Positions 1-6,139 of a stretch of DNA of 7,843 bases are shown piece after piece. This DNA is from an uncultured Bacilli bacterium. Its GTDB lineage: Bacteria > Bacillota_I > Bacilli_A > RF39 > UBA660. The notes beneath the pieces are model-generated. The model had not been told where the DNA came from and made no database searches. It saw only the letters and a program-made list of their open reading frames with translations. Where the stretch lies: contig CANQUW010000048.1 in NCBI GenBank assembly GCA_947627145.1, forward strand, positions 1 through 7,843, read 5' to 3'. The position numbers were made by a program, and so were the translations under genes. Numbering within the stretch: position 1 is the stretch's first letter; the number at the start of each line of letters is the position of its first letter.

Positions 1-1582
1 TATCTGGTAAATCATTTTCAAATAATGCATATACATCTTCTTTACCTATTAATGTACTAACAAATGTATAAGCATCTCTAACATCATTATAAATTATTAT
101 TTTATCTTTTTTAAATTTCTTTTCTATAAGTCCTTTATAAATAGGTTTAGTATGCTTCTCTCCAATTAACACTACATAATCTGCAACATCTGCTATTTGA
201 CGACCAAACTCTTTATTATAATGTGCCTCTTTGCTACCTAACTCTATCATACCAGGTGTAACAACTACTTTTTTACCAGGCATCATACCTAAAACTTCAA
301 CAGCACCCTTCGCACCTACAGGATTAGAATTATAAGCATCATCAATCATATAAAATCCATTTAAAGGTTTTATCTCAAGTCTATGCTCTACTGGTCTAAC
401 TCCTTTAACTGCACTAATAAGTTCATCTATCTTTATTCCAAACTCACGTCCTAAAGCAATACCTGCAAGAATATTATATACATTATGATTACCAAGTAAT
501 TTAGTTTGAAATTTATATTTTTTCTTATCTCCTTTAAAAGCAACATCAAAAGTTGTACCTTTATGACTACATTTTATATTACTAGCATAAACATCAACAT
601 CATGATTATCTATACCAATCCAAATAATTTTAACATCATTTCTAAGTTTATAATTTACTTGTTTAGGATCATCTCCATTTAATACACCAATCCCGTCACT
701 AGGTAAACTTTCAATAAGTTCAAACTTACCTTTTTGTATATTTGCCTCACTCCCAAAAGTTTCTAAATGTGCAGTACCAATTCTAGTAAGAATTCCATAC
801 TTAGGATGAACAAAATCACATAATTCTTTTATTTCTCCCATCTTATAAGCACCCATCTCTGCTATAAAAACTTCACAAAATTTATCCATATGATTATTAA
901 TAGTAATCATAAGTCCATTAGGTGTATTTAAATTCTTAGGAGTAGGAAGTGTATTATATTTATAATTTAATATATCAGCAAGTATATTTTTACTACTAGT
1001 TTTACCATAACTTCCTGTAATACCAATTACTTTTAAACCAGTAATATTTCTAAGTTTATTCTTAGCTTGATTCAAAAATTTATAATAAACACATTTCTCA
1101 AAAGGTTTATTAATAATATTAGAAATCCAAACAACAAAATAATTTAAATACACCATAACAGCAAGCAACAATAACATCTTAAGTACAAAATCAATATTAT
1201 ATCTATAGTAATAAATAAATATAACAGGAATAATATATAAAATACAAGTAGTAAATATAAGTCTCTTAACCCTAGCAGTATAAACTAATGGTTTTTTCTC
1301 TTGACTTGATAGAAGTCTTTTTTTAATACAAATCACTTCAAATAAATATATAAGTATAAGTAGTATATATATTATATTTATAATATCTGTATTAATATAA
1401 ATAAGATAAATAATAAAAAGTATAGAAAGTAATTCTACGTTTATAAATATATGATAATTTTTACCTATCCATTTTAAATATCTATTATTTTCATTATATA
1501 AATTTTGTTGAAGCATATGAAGAGAACCTTTAGATTGAAATAATACTGTAATAAACATACATATTATAACCAAATATATCAT
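1..1582 (-). CDS. murF: UDP-N-acetylmuramoyl-tripeptide--D-alanyl-D-alanine ligase with N-terminal membrane region (3' end cut by window)
   Basis: MurF adds D-Ala-D-Ala to UDP-MurNAc-tripeptide using ATP, the last cytoplasmic step of the muropeptide precursor. The frame is open from the ATG at 1582 to the window edge (527 codons seen). Residues 1-160 are not part of the classical enzyme: they hold about five hydrophobic stretches (near 1-15, 49-63, 67-86, 108-126, 131-153) and the stretch QQNLYNENNRYLKW at 25-38, so the ligase is probably membrane-bound. The ATP loop GITGSYGKTSSK is at 187-198, EMGAYKMGEI follows in the central domain, and DDAYNSNP is at 414-421. The visible end reads ALFENDLPD, typical of the extreme C-terminus of MurF, so only a few residues are missing. 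AGAAGGTGG lies just upstream of the start. E. coli MurF is about 450 residues; the excess here is the membrane region. The family call is firm; membrane attachment is inferred from hydrophobicity. Confidence 0.95.
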   Translation of the reverse strand, partial: MIYLVIICMFITVLFQSKGSLHMLQQNLYNENNRYLKWIGKNYHIFINVELLSILFIIYLIYINTDIINIIYILLILIYLFEVICIKKRLLSSQEKKPLVYTARVKRLIFTTCILYIIPVIFIYYYRYNIDFVLKMLLLLAVMVYLNYFVVWISNIINKPFEKCVYYKFLNQAKNKLRNITGLKVIGITGSYGKTSSKNILADILNYKYNTLPTPKNLNTPNGLMITINNHMDKFCEVFIAEMGAYKMGEIKELCDFVHPKYGILTRIGTAHLETFGSEANIQKGKFELIESLPSDGIGVLNGDDPKQVNYKLRNDVKIIWIGIDNHDVDVYASNIKCSHKGTTFDVAFKGDKKKYKFQTKLLGNHNVYNILAGIALGREFGIKIDELISAVKGVRPVEHRLEIKPLNGFYMIDDAYNSNPVGAKGAVEVLGMMPGKKVVVTPGMIELGSKEAHYNKEFGRQIADVADYVVLIGEKHTKPIYKGLIEKKFKKDKIIIYNDVRDAYTFVSTLIGKEDVYALFENDLPD

Positions 1583-1606
1583 AATACACACCACCTTCTA
1601 ATATAG

Positions 1607-1615
1607 AGTATACCA
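1607..1615 (-). promoter_or_regulatory. murF promoter, extended -10
   Basis: On the minus strand TGGTATACT gives a TGn-TATACT extended -10 about 25 bases before the murF start. No good -35 is seen 16-18 bases upstream, as expected when the extended -10 does the work. The same nine bases lie in front of pflB. Predicted by eye only. Confidence 0.55.
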
Positions 1616-1653
1616 TAAATTAAAATGTTTTACTATAAAATAGTCAAAAGTAA

Positions 1654-1682
1654 TTGACAATACACAATGTTTTTAATATAAT
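1654..1682 (+). promoter_or_regulatory. consensus sigma-A promoter of the small ORF
   Basis: TTGACA at 1654-1659 and TATAAT at 1677-1682 are separated by exactly 17 bases, a perfect housekeeping promoter. It points to the small gene starting at 1715, leaving a leader of about 25 bases with AAAGGA at 1701-1706. It is back to back with the murF promoter. Confidence 0.85.
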
Positions 1683-1714
1683 GTTAATAACATCACAAAG
1701 AAAGGACTGATATT

Positions 1715-1891
1715 ATGAAAAATAATGAGATGTTATTCAATTTTACAAAACTAGATAAACAAGGAGAAATAAAAGAAGTAATAAACAGTTTAAATCTAGC
1801 TCAAATAGAAATATTAATTAAATCTTTAAACAATAAATTATATAATTATTCTATTGAATTAAATAATACGAAGCAAAAAGTAAAAAAATAA
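1715..1891 (+). CDS. small unrecognised 58-residue protein
   Basis: The frame starts at ATG 1715 and ends at TAA 1889-1891. It is preceded by AAAGGA at 1701-1706 and by a perfect TTGACA-17-TATAAT promoter, which is the main reason to believe it is real despite its size. The protein begins MKNNEMLFNFTKLDKQGEIK and has no signal peptide or membrane segment. Residues 15-52 look like one or two amphipathic helices (for example SLNLAQIEILIKSLNNKLYN), and the end is lysine-rich (KQKVKK), suggesting a small cytoplasmic, possibly coiled-coil or nucleic-acid-binding protein. I do not recognise the family. It stands alone between the divergent murF gene and the convergent tRNA pair. An alternative is that the promoter drives a small RNA and the frame is incidental. 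Confidence 0.6.
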   Translation: MKNNEMLFNFTKLDKQGEIKEVINSLNLAQIEILIKSLNNKLYNYSIELNNTKQKVKK

Positions 1892-1927
1892 GTGTTTCTT
1901 AAGGGCAATAATTTTAAAACATATTAA

Positions 1928-1950
1928 AAATCCTTGCAAAGCAAGGATTT
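1928..1950 (-). terminator. intrinsic terminator of the tRNA unit, possibly bidirectional
   Basis: AAATCCTTGC (1928-1937) and GCAAGGATTT (1941-1950) form a perfect 10-bp stem with a three-base loop. On the minus strand it is followed by TTTTTAATAT, so it ends transcription coming through the two tRNAs. On the plus strand it lies 36 bases past the small ORF, but the T tract there is poor, so termination in that direction is less certain. Confidence 0.8.
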
Positions 1951-1960
1951 AATTACATAA

Positions 1961-2037
1961 TGGTCGGGAAGACAGGATTTGAACCTGCAACCCCTTGGTC
2001 CCAAACCAAGTGCTCTACCAAGTTGAGCCACTTCCCG
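1961..2037 (-). tRNA. tRNA-Pro (anticodon UGG)
   Basis: A full 77-base cloverleaf including an encoded CCA end. The acceptor stem pairs CGGGAAG (2037-2031) with CTTCCCG (1971-1965), followed by discriminator A and CCA. The anticodon arm is CTTGG-TTTGGGA-CCAAG (2010-1994), giving UGG at positions 34-36. The T arm reads GGTTCAAATCC. It lies six bases downstream of tRNA-Arg and is probably cut from the same transcript. Confidence 0.97.
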
Positions 2038-2043
2038 AATAAG

Positions 2044-2120
2044 TGGTGCGCCCGAAGGGATTCGAACCCCTGACCTTTTGGTTCGTAGCCAAACACTCTA
2101 TCCAACTGAGCTACGAGCGC
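2044..2120 (-). tRNA. tRNA-Arg (anticodon ACG)
   Basis: A full 77-base cloverleaf with encoded CCA. The acceptor stem is GCGCTCG (2120-2114) against CGGGCGC (2054-2048), with one G-U pair. The anticodon arm is TTTGG-CTACGAA-CCAAA, giving ACG. A34 would be expected to be deaminated to inosine by TadA so that CGU, CGC and CGA are read; that is family knowledge. The T arm is GGGGTTCGAATCCC. It is the first gene of a two-tRNA unit with its own promoter. Confidence 0.97.
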
Positions 2121-2157
2121 ATCCCCAGTATGGTTCGTCCTTCATAAGACATTTATA

Positions 2158-2186
2158 ATATTACCACTTTTTTAACAATTAGTCAA
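2158..2186 (-). promoter_or_regulatory. tRNA operon promoter
   Basis: On the minus strand TTGACT (2186-2181) and TAATAT (2163-2158) are 17 bases apart, with TG-G just before the -10 (extended -10). Transcription would start near 2151, about 30 bases before tRNA-Arg. The -35 lies only five bases past the pflA stop codon, and a direct repeat TTTAACAATT (2171-2180, 2191-2200) flanks it. Confidence 0.75.
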
Positions 2187-2191
2187 ATATT

Positions 2192-2905
2192 TTAACAATT
2201 TTTATACTTTTCCATAAATTTAATATACAACTTATCACAAACATCTTTATTCATTTCATCTATATCTTTATAATAATTTTTAATACCTAATTTTTCATAT
2301 TTAGAAAAACCTAGATGGTGAAAAGGTAAAAATTCTATCTTTTCTATATTTTTAATTTTAGATAAATAATTAACTAAACTATCCAAATAATCATCATTAT
2401 CATTAATAGAAGGTATAACAACTTGACGAATCCAAACAGGAGTATTACTACGATTAAGATAAGTTATAAATTTCTCTACTTCATCTATATTATATGAAGT
2501 AATAGAAAAATAATTATCTTTATCGGTATGCTTAATATCTAAAAGTACTAAATCAACAAGATCAAGTATTTCCTTGTAACGACCTACACCTACTCCTGCA
2601 GTATCAAGCGCTATATGAATACCTTCTTTTTTTAATGCCTTACATACTTCTATTAAAAAATCTATTTGAAGAAGTGACTCTCCTCCTGAAAAAGTAACAC
2701 CACCATTATTTTTAAAATAAGGTTTATTACGAAGTATCTTAGAAACAAGTTCTTCTACTGTAAATTCATCTCCTACCATACTTTGCATTTCGGGATTATG
2801 ACAGTACTTGCATCTTAACTTACATCCACCTAAAAATATTACTGTACGAATACCAGGGCCATCAACAAGACCCATGGATTCAATTGAAGAAACAATACCT
2901 TTCAT
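2192..2905 (-). CDS. pflA: pyruvate formate-lyase-activating enzyme (radical SAM)
   Basis: This 237-residue enzyme installs the glycyl radical on pyruvate formate-lyase, using S-adenosylmethionine and a [4Fe-4S] cluster under anaerobic conditions. The N-terminus carries the family signature GLVDGPGIRTVIFLGGC and the cluster motif C28-K-L-R-C32-K-Y-C35 (CX3CX2C), followed by HNPE. The SAM-binding stretch is VTFSGGESLLQ at 70-80, with Ser where Pro is usual (GGEPLLQ). The length is close to that of E. coli PflA (246). The ATG at 2905 overlaps the pflB stop by one base (TAATG), and its ribosome site AGAGGG lies inside the last codons of pflB, so translation is coupled and substrate and activase are made together. 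No terminator follows before the tRNA promoter. Confidence 0.97.
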   Translation of the reverse strand: MKGIVSSIESMGLVDGPGIRTVIFLGGCKLRCKYCHNPEMQSMVGDEFTVEELVSKILRNKPYFKNNGGVTFSGGESLLQIDFLIEVCKALKKEGIHIALDTAGVGVGRYKEILDLVDLVLLDIKHTDKDNYFSITSYNIDEVEKFITYLNRSNTPVWIRQVVIPSINDNDDYLDSLVNYLSKIKNIEKIEFLPFHHLGFSKYEKLGIKNYYKDIDEMNKDVCDKLYIKFMEKYKNC

Positions 2906-5133
2906 TATACCCTCTCATGGAATGTTCTTTCTATTACTTCTTCTTGTTGTTTACGTGTAAGTCTATTAAATCTAACAGAGTAACCTGAAACTCTAATTGT
3001 AAGTAAAGGATATTTATCAGGATTATTCATTGCATCAATTAAAGTTTCACGATTTAATACATTAACATTTAAATGATGTGCACCTTGTGAAAAATAACCA
3101 TCCATTAAATTAACTAAATTCTCAATTCTTGTAGTCTTATCACGACCAAGTGCACTAGGAACAATTGAGAATGTATTAGAAATACCGTCCCTGCAACAAT
3201 TAGCATAATCTAGTTTAGCAACAGAATTCAATGATGCGATGGCACCACTATTATCTCTTCCATGCATTGGATTAGCACCAGGTGCAAAAGGAACTCCAAC
3301 ACTACGTCCATCAGGAGTAGCACCAGTCTTAGAACCATAAACAACATTAGATGTAATAGTTAAAACTGAAAGTGTTGGATGTGCATCTCTATAACACTTA
3401 TGACGTGAAAGTTCACTATACATTTTATCAAGTATCTCTTTAGCAATATTATCTACTCTGTCATCATCATTTCCATACTTTGGATAGTCCCCTTCTATTT
3501 TAAAGTCAGTAGTAATCCCATCTTTATCACGTACTGGTGAAACACGAGCATACTTTATCGCAGAAAGAGAATCAGCTGCAACAGAAAGTCCAGCAACTCC
3601 ATAAGCCATAAGTCTATTAACATGAGTGTTGTGAAGTGCCATAAGACTAGCTTCATATGCATACTTATCATGCATAAAATGAATAATGTTCATAGTATTC
3701 GCATATAACTCAGCAACTTTCTCTATTGCTTTAAAGTAAGAAGCCTTAACTTTTTTATAATCTAAAACTTCATCATCCATCATATCAAATCCATCAAGCA
3801 CTTTAGTATGTTCCATTTCATCATACCCACCATTAATTGAATAAAGTAAAGTTTTAGCAAGGTTACATCTCGCACCAAAGAATTGCATATCAACTCCTTC
3901 TCTCATCGCAGAAACACAACATGCAATTGCATAATCATCACCATATATTGGTCTCATAATATCATCATTTTCATATTGAACAGCATCAGTCTCAATTGAT
4001 ATACGTGCACAATACTTTTTAAAGTTCTCTGGTAACATCTCACTCCAAAGTACAGTCATATTAGGTTCAGGAGAAGTATCTAAATTAGTAAGAGTATGTA
4101 TTATACGATAACTTGTCTTAGTAACCATACTAACATTATCACGTGTTACACCACCTACAGAACAAGTAACCCATGTAGGATCTCCAGAAAATAATTCATC
4201 ATACTCAGGAGTTCTTAAATGACGAACTAGTCTTAACTTAATAACAAATTGATCAATTATTTCTTGTATTTCTTTTTCAGTAATTGCACCTCTATTTAAA
4301 TCTCTTTCAAAATAAATATCAAAGAAAGCATCAACTCTTCCCAAACTCATTGCGGCACCATTATTTTCTTTAACTCCAGCTAAATAACCAAAGTAAGTCC
4401 ATTGAACAGCCTCTTTTGAATTTTCTGCAGGACGACTAATATCAAATCCATAACTTTCAGCCATTTTTTTAATTTCATCAAGCGCTCTAATCTGTTCAGA
4501 AACATTTTCACGAAGTCTGATTAACTCATCAGTCATATCTCCTACTAATTCTTTCAAATCTTTTTTCTTTTCTTCAATTAAAAAGTCAGTTCCATAAAGC
4601 GCAATACGACGAAAGTCACCAATTATCCTTCCTCTACCATAAGCATCAGGAAGTCCAGTTAATAGTCCAACATGACGAGCTTTCTTCATCTCATCTGTAT
4701 AAGCATCAAATACTCCTTGATTATGAGTCTTACGATACATATTAAAATATTTATCTACATTACTATCTAATTTATAATTATAGGCATCTAATTCTTGATA
4801 AACCATTCTAATACCACCATAAGGATTAACTATTCTTTTTAAAGGTTTATCTGTTTGAAGTCCTACTATAACATCATCATCACTATTAATATAACCACTC
4901 TTAAAACTATTAATTCCACTCATATTAACAGTATCTATATCAAGTACATGCTTCTTAAGTTCTTCTTTTAATAAATCACTACACTTCTTCCAAACTCTAT
5001 CAGTTTTTAAAGTAGTAGTCTCTAAAAACTTTTCATCTCCATCATACTTCTTATAATTATTTTGTATGAAATCTGAAACATCTACTGTATCTATCCATTT
5101 TCCTTCTTTAAAATCTTTCCATTCTTTCTTCAT
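2905..5133 (-). CDS. pflB: formate C-acetyltransferase (pyruvate formate-lyase)
   Basis: PFL is a cytoplasmic glycyl-radical enzyme that converts pyruvate and CoA to acetyl-CoA and formate during anaerobic fermentation. The protein has 742 residues, against 760 in E. coli. The catalytic cysteine pair is C405-C406 in [20 protein letters not shown]. The radical glycine is G717 in [17 protein letters not shown], near the C-terminus as in all PFLs. Other signatures include [22 protein letters not shown] near the N-terminus and the C-terminal ending TFHERV. The start at 5133 is fixed by a perfect AGGAGGT (5145-5139) five bases upstream. It is the first gene of the operon, followed directly by its activase; no formate channel (focA) gene is seen here. 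All key residues are present and the gene looks intact. Confidence 0.98.
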   Translation of the reverse strand: MKKEWKDFKEGKWIDTVDVSDFIQNNYKKYDGDEKFLETTTLKTDRVWKKCSDLLKEELKKHVLDIDTVNMSGINSFKSGYINSDDDVIVGLQTDKPLKRIVNPYGGIRMVYQELDAYNYKLDSNVDKYFNMYRKTHNQGVFDAYTDEMKKARHVGLLTGLPDAYGRGRIIGDFRRIALYGTDFLIEEKKKDLKELVGDMTDELIRLRENVSEQIRALDEIKKMAESYGFDISRPAENSKEAVQWTYFGYLAGVKENNGAAMSLGRVDAFFDIYFERDLNRGAITEKEIQEIIDQFVIKLRLVRHLRTPEYDELFSGDPTWVTCSVGGVTRDNVSMVTKTSYRIIHTLTNLDTSPEPNMTVLWSEMLPENFKKYCARISIETDAVQYENDDIMRPIYGDDYAIACCVSAMREGVDMQFFGARCNLAKTLLYSINGGYDEMEHTKVLDGFDMMDDEVLDYKKVKASYFKAIEKVAELYANTMNIIHFMHDKYAYEASLMALHNTHVNRLMAYGVAGLSVAADSLSAIKYARVSPVRDKDGITTDFKIEGDYPKYGNDDDRVDNIAKEILDKMYSELSRHKCYRDAHPTLSVLTITSNVVYGSKTGATPDGRSVGVPFAPGANPMHGRDNSGAIASLNSVAKLDYANCCRDGISNTFSIVPSALGRDKTTRIENLVNLMDGYFSQGAHHLNVNVLNRETLIDAMNNPDKYPLLTIRVSGYSVRFNRLTRKQQEEVIERTFHERV

Positions 5134-5159
5134 AACATACCTCCTAACCTACCATAAAT

Positions 5160-5168
5160 AGTATACCA
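5160..5168 (-). promoter_or_regulatory. pflBA promoter, extended -10
   Basis: TGGTATACT on the minus strand forms an extended -10, placing the start of transcription about 20 bases before the pflB ATG, just upstream of the AGGAGGT site. The hexamer 17 bases upstream (GTAGAT) is a poor -35. No clear Fnr, Rex or other operator palindrome is visible in the 170 bases shared with the divergent mazF-like gene. Confidence 0.5.
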
Positions 5169-5234
5169 CAATTTAATAACTTATCTACTACTTTTTTCAA
5201 CAAAATTTGTACCGTAACTTTTTAATTTACTTAT

Positions 5235-5240
5235 TATAAT
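5235..5240 (+). promoter_or_regulatory. -10 box of the mazF-like gene
   Basis: TATAAT at 5235-5240 sits about 65 bases before the start codon at 5304. No convincing -35 lies 16-18 bases upstream, so the promoter is weak or differently spaced. A strong ribosome site AGGAGG (5291-5296) follows, seven bases before the ATG. Confidence 0.45.
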
Positions 5241-5303
5241 ATAAGTGAGGGTAGAAAATATCAAAAAAAGAATAAAAGGTTTTCTAAAGAAGGAGGACTA
5301 ATT

Positions 5304-5813
5304 ATGACAACATTAACAAAAGACAAAATTGATGATGCCTGTACAAATTTTAAAAAAGTACACAAATCAGGAAAACAGAAATTTAAAAAGTTAGATGATT
5401 GGTTAGAAAAAGAGAGTAATATTTTTTACAACGAAACGAAAAAGAAGAAAAACACATATTGGAAATATTCATACGGACAACTAATAAAAGTAGATTTCGG
5501 AATAAATATAGGTACAGAATTAAGTAATACTCATTTCGCAATTGTACTAAATAAAGATGATACAGAATACACAGATAACCTAACTGTGTTACCACTAACA
5601 TCAAAACAAGGATATAAAAGAGTAAACCTTGGAGATTTAATAAAAAATATTTCATCCTTAGCAAAGTATCAAAAAATAACTTATGGAGCAATTCCGCAAA
5701 TAACAACTATTAGTAAAAAAAGAATATTTTTTAACAGATTTAGTTACATCTGTGATAAAACAACAATGAATAAAATAAATATCGTTTTAAAAGAATATCT
5801 AAATATAAAGTAA
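5304..5813 (+). CDS. solitary MazF/PemK-family toxin-like protein with N-terminal extension
   Basis: The 169-residue protein contains a MazF/PemK-type fold from about residue 56: YGQLIKVDFGINIGTE, then HFAIVLNKDD and LTVLPLTSK, in the order of the first strands of MazF. Proteins of this family are usually sequence-specific mRNA endonucleases held in check by a small antitoxin encoded just upstream. Here there is none: upstream is the divergent pfl promoter and downstream the small-RNA array. Compared with B. subtilis MazF (about 116 residues), it has an extra basic, helical N-terminus of about 55 residues (KKVHKSGKQKFKKLDDWLEK). The position of the catalytic Arg (the GSEQGGVRP motif) holds His77; the Thr equivalent is T99. 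It may therefore be a divergent nuclease or a regulatory RNA-binding protein. The start is fixed by AGGAGG at 5291-5296. No terminator separates it from small-RNA copy 1. The family call is fairly firm; the activity is not known. Confidence 0.82.
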   Translation: MTTLTKDKIDDACTNFKKVHKSGKQKFKKLDDWLEKESNIFYNETKKKKNTYWKYSYGQLIKVDFGINIGTELSNTHFAIVLNKDDTEYTDNLTVLPLTSKQGYKRVNLGDLIKNISSLAKYQKITYGAIPQITTISKKRIFFNRFSYICDKTTMNKINIVLKEYLNIK

Positions 5814-5819
5814 AAAATA

Positions 5820-5848
5820 TTGACTTCAAGTAAATTATGTGATATATT
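5820..5848 (+). promoter_or_regulatory. promoter of small RNA copy 1
   Basis: TTGACT (5820-5825) and TATATT (5843-5848) have a 17-base spacer. The -35 starts seven bases after the stop codon of the mazF-like gene. The predicted first base is G5855. Confidence 0.82.
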
Positions 5849-5854
5849 AATAAT

Positions 5855-5948
5855 GTAATTTAATTATTACATATTGTGCCTTTTATAAGGTGATTCGCAA
5901 GTTTATCTTGCTTGAGAATTTGATAATACCCTTTGGGGTATTTTTATT
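5855..5948 (+). ncRNA. tandem small RNA, copy 1
   Basis: A predicted transcript of about 94 nt, bounded by its own promoter and terminator. Four stem-loops can be drawn: GTAAT/ATTAC at the very 5' end (5855-5870); CCTT/AAGG (5879-5890) with loop TTAT; GCAAG/CTTGC (5897-5901 with 5907-5911) with loop TTTAT, extended by ATTC/GAAT with a TTGA bulge; and the terminator hairpin. No start codon with a ribosome site is present, so it looks non-coding. The single-stranded parts ATATTGTG and TTTGAT are conserved among copies and could contact a target or protein. I do not recognise a known RNA family. Because no terminator precedes it, transcripts of the mazF-like gene may also run through this copy. 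Confidence 0.78.
5925..5945 (+). terminator. intrinsic terminator of small RNA copy 1 (and likely of the mazF-like gene)
   Basis: AATACCC (5925-5931), loop TTTG, GGGTATT (5936-5942), followed by TTTATTTT. The T tract lies only on the plus strand, which sets the direction of the array. Confidence 0.88.
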
Positions 5949-5962
5949 TTTCGAAATATGTA

Positions 5963-5991
5963 TTGACAATTTGTAAACTATATGTTATATT
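5963..5991 (+). promoter_or_regulatory. promoter of small RNA copy 2
   Basis: TTGACA (5963-5968), 17 bases, TATATT (5986-5991). The predicted first base is G5998, again seven bases after the -10. Confidence 0.85.
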
Positions 5992-5997
5992 AATATT

Positions 5998-6091
5998 GTA
6001 ATTTAATTATTACACATTGTGCCTTTTTATAAGGAATTCAACAAGTTTATCTTGTTGAGGATTTGATAATACCCTTTGGGGTATTTTATTT
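5998..6091 (+). ncRNA. tandem small RNA, copy 2
   Basis: A predicted transcript of about 94 nt, close in sequence to copy 1. The 5' hairpin (GTAAT/ATTAC) is unchanged. CCTT/AAGG (6022-6034) has one extra T in the loop. The third stem is AACAAG/CTTGTT (6040-6045 with 6051-6056) with the same loop TTTAT; relative to copy 1 one G-C pair has become A-T on both strands of the stem, a compensatory change. A GA bulge separates it from a lower ATTC/GGAT helix. The terminator hairpin is the same as in copy 1. No coding potential is seen. Confidence 0.78.
6068..6090 (+). terminator. intrinsic terminator of small RNA copy 2
   Basis: AATACCC (6068-6074), loop TTTG, GGGTATT (6079-6085), then TTATTTTT. 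Nearly identical to the copy 1 terminator. Confidence 0.88.
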
Positions 6092-6104
6092 TTCGAAATA
6101 TATA

Positions 6105-6133
6105 TTGACAATATGTAAATAATATAGTATATT
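6105..6133 (+). promoter_or_regulatory. promoter of small RNA copy 3
   Basis: TTGACA (6105-6110), 17 bases, TATATT (6128-6133). The predicted first base is G6140. Spacer length and box sequences are kept although the spacer sequence differs. Confidence 0.85.
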
Positions 6134-6139
6134 AATATC

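Noticed and set aside
5383..5706. 107-codon minus-strand frame inside the mazF-like gene
   Set aside because: It lies fully antisense to a gene with a strong ribosome site and a recognisable domain. Its product is a low-complexity Leu/Tyr-rich string, and no ribosome site precedes it.
5868..5872. TACAT in copy 1 as a MazF cleavage site
   Set aside because: UACAU is the B. subtilis MazF target, but it occurs only in copy 1 and five bases in AT-rich DNA are expected by chance.
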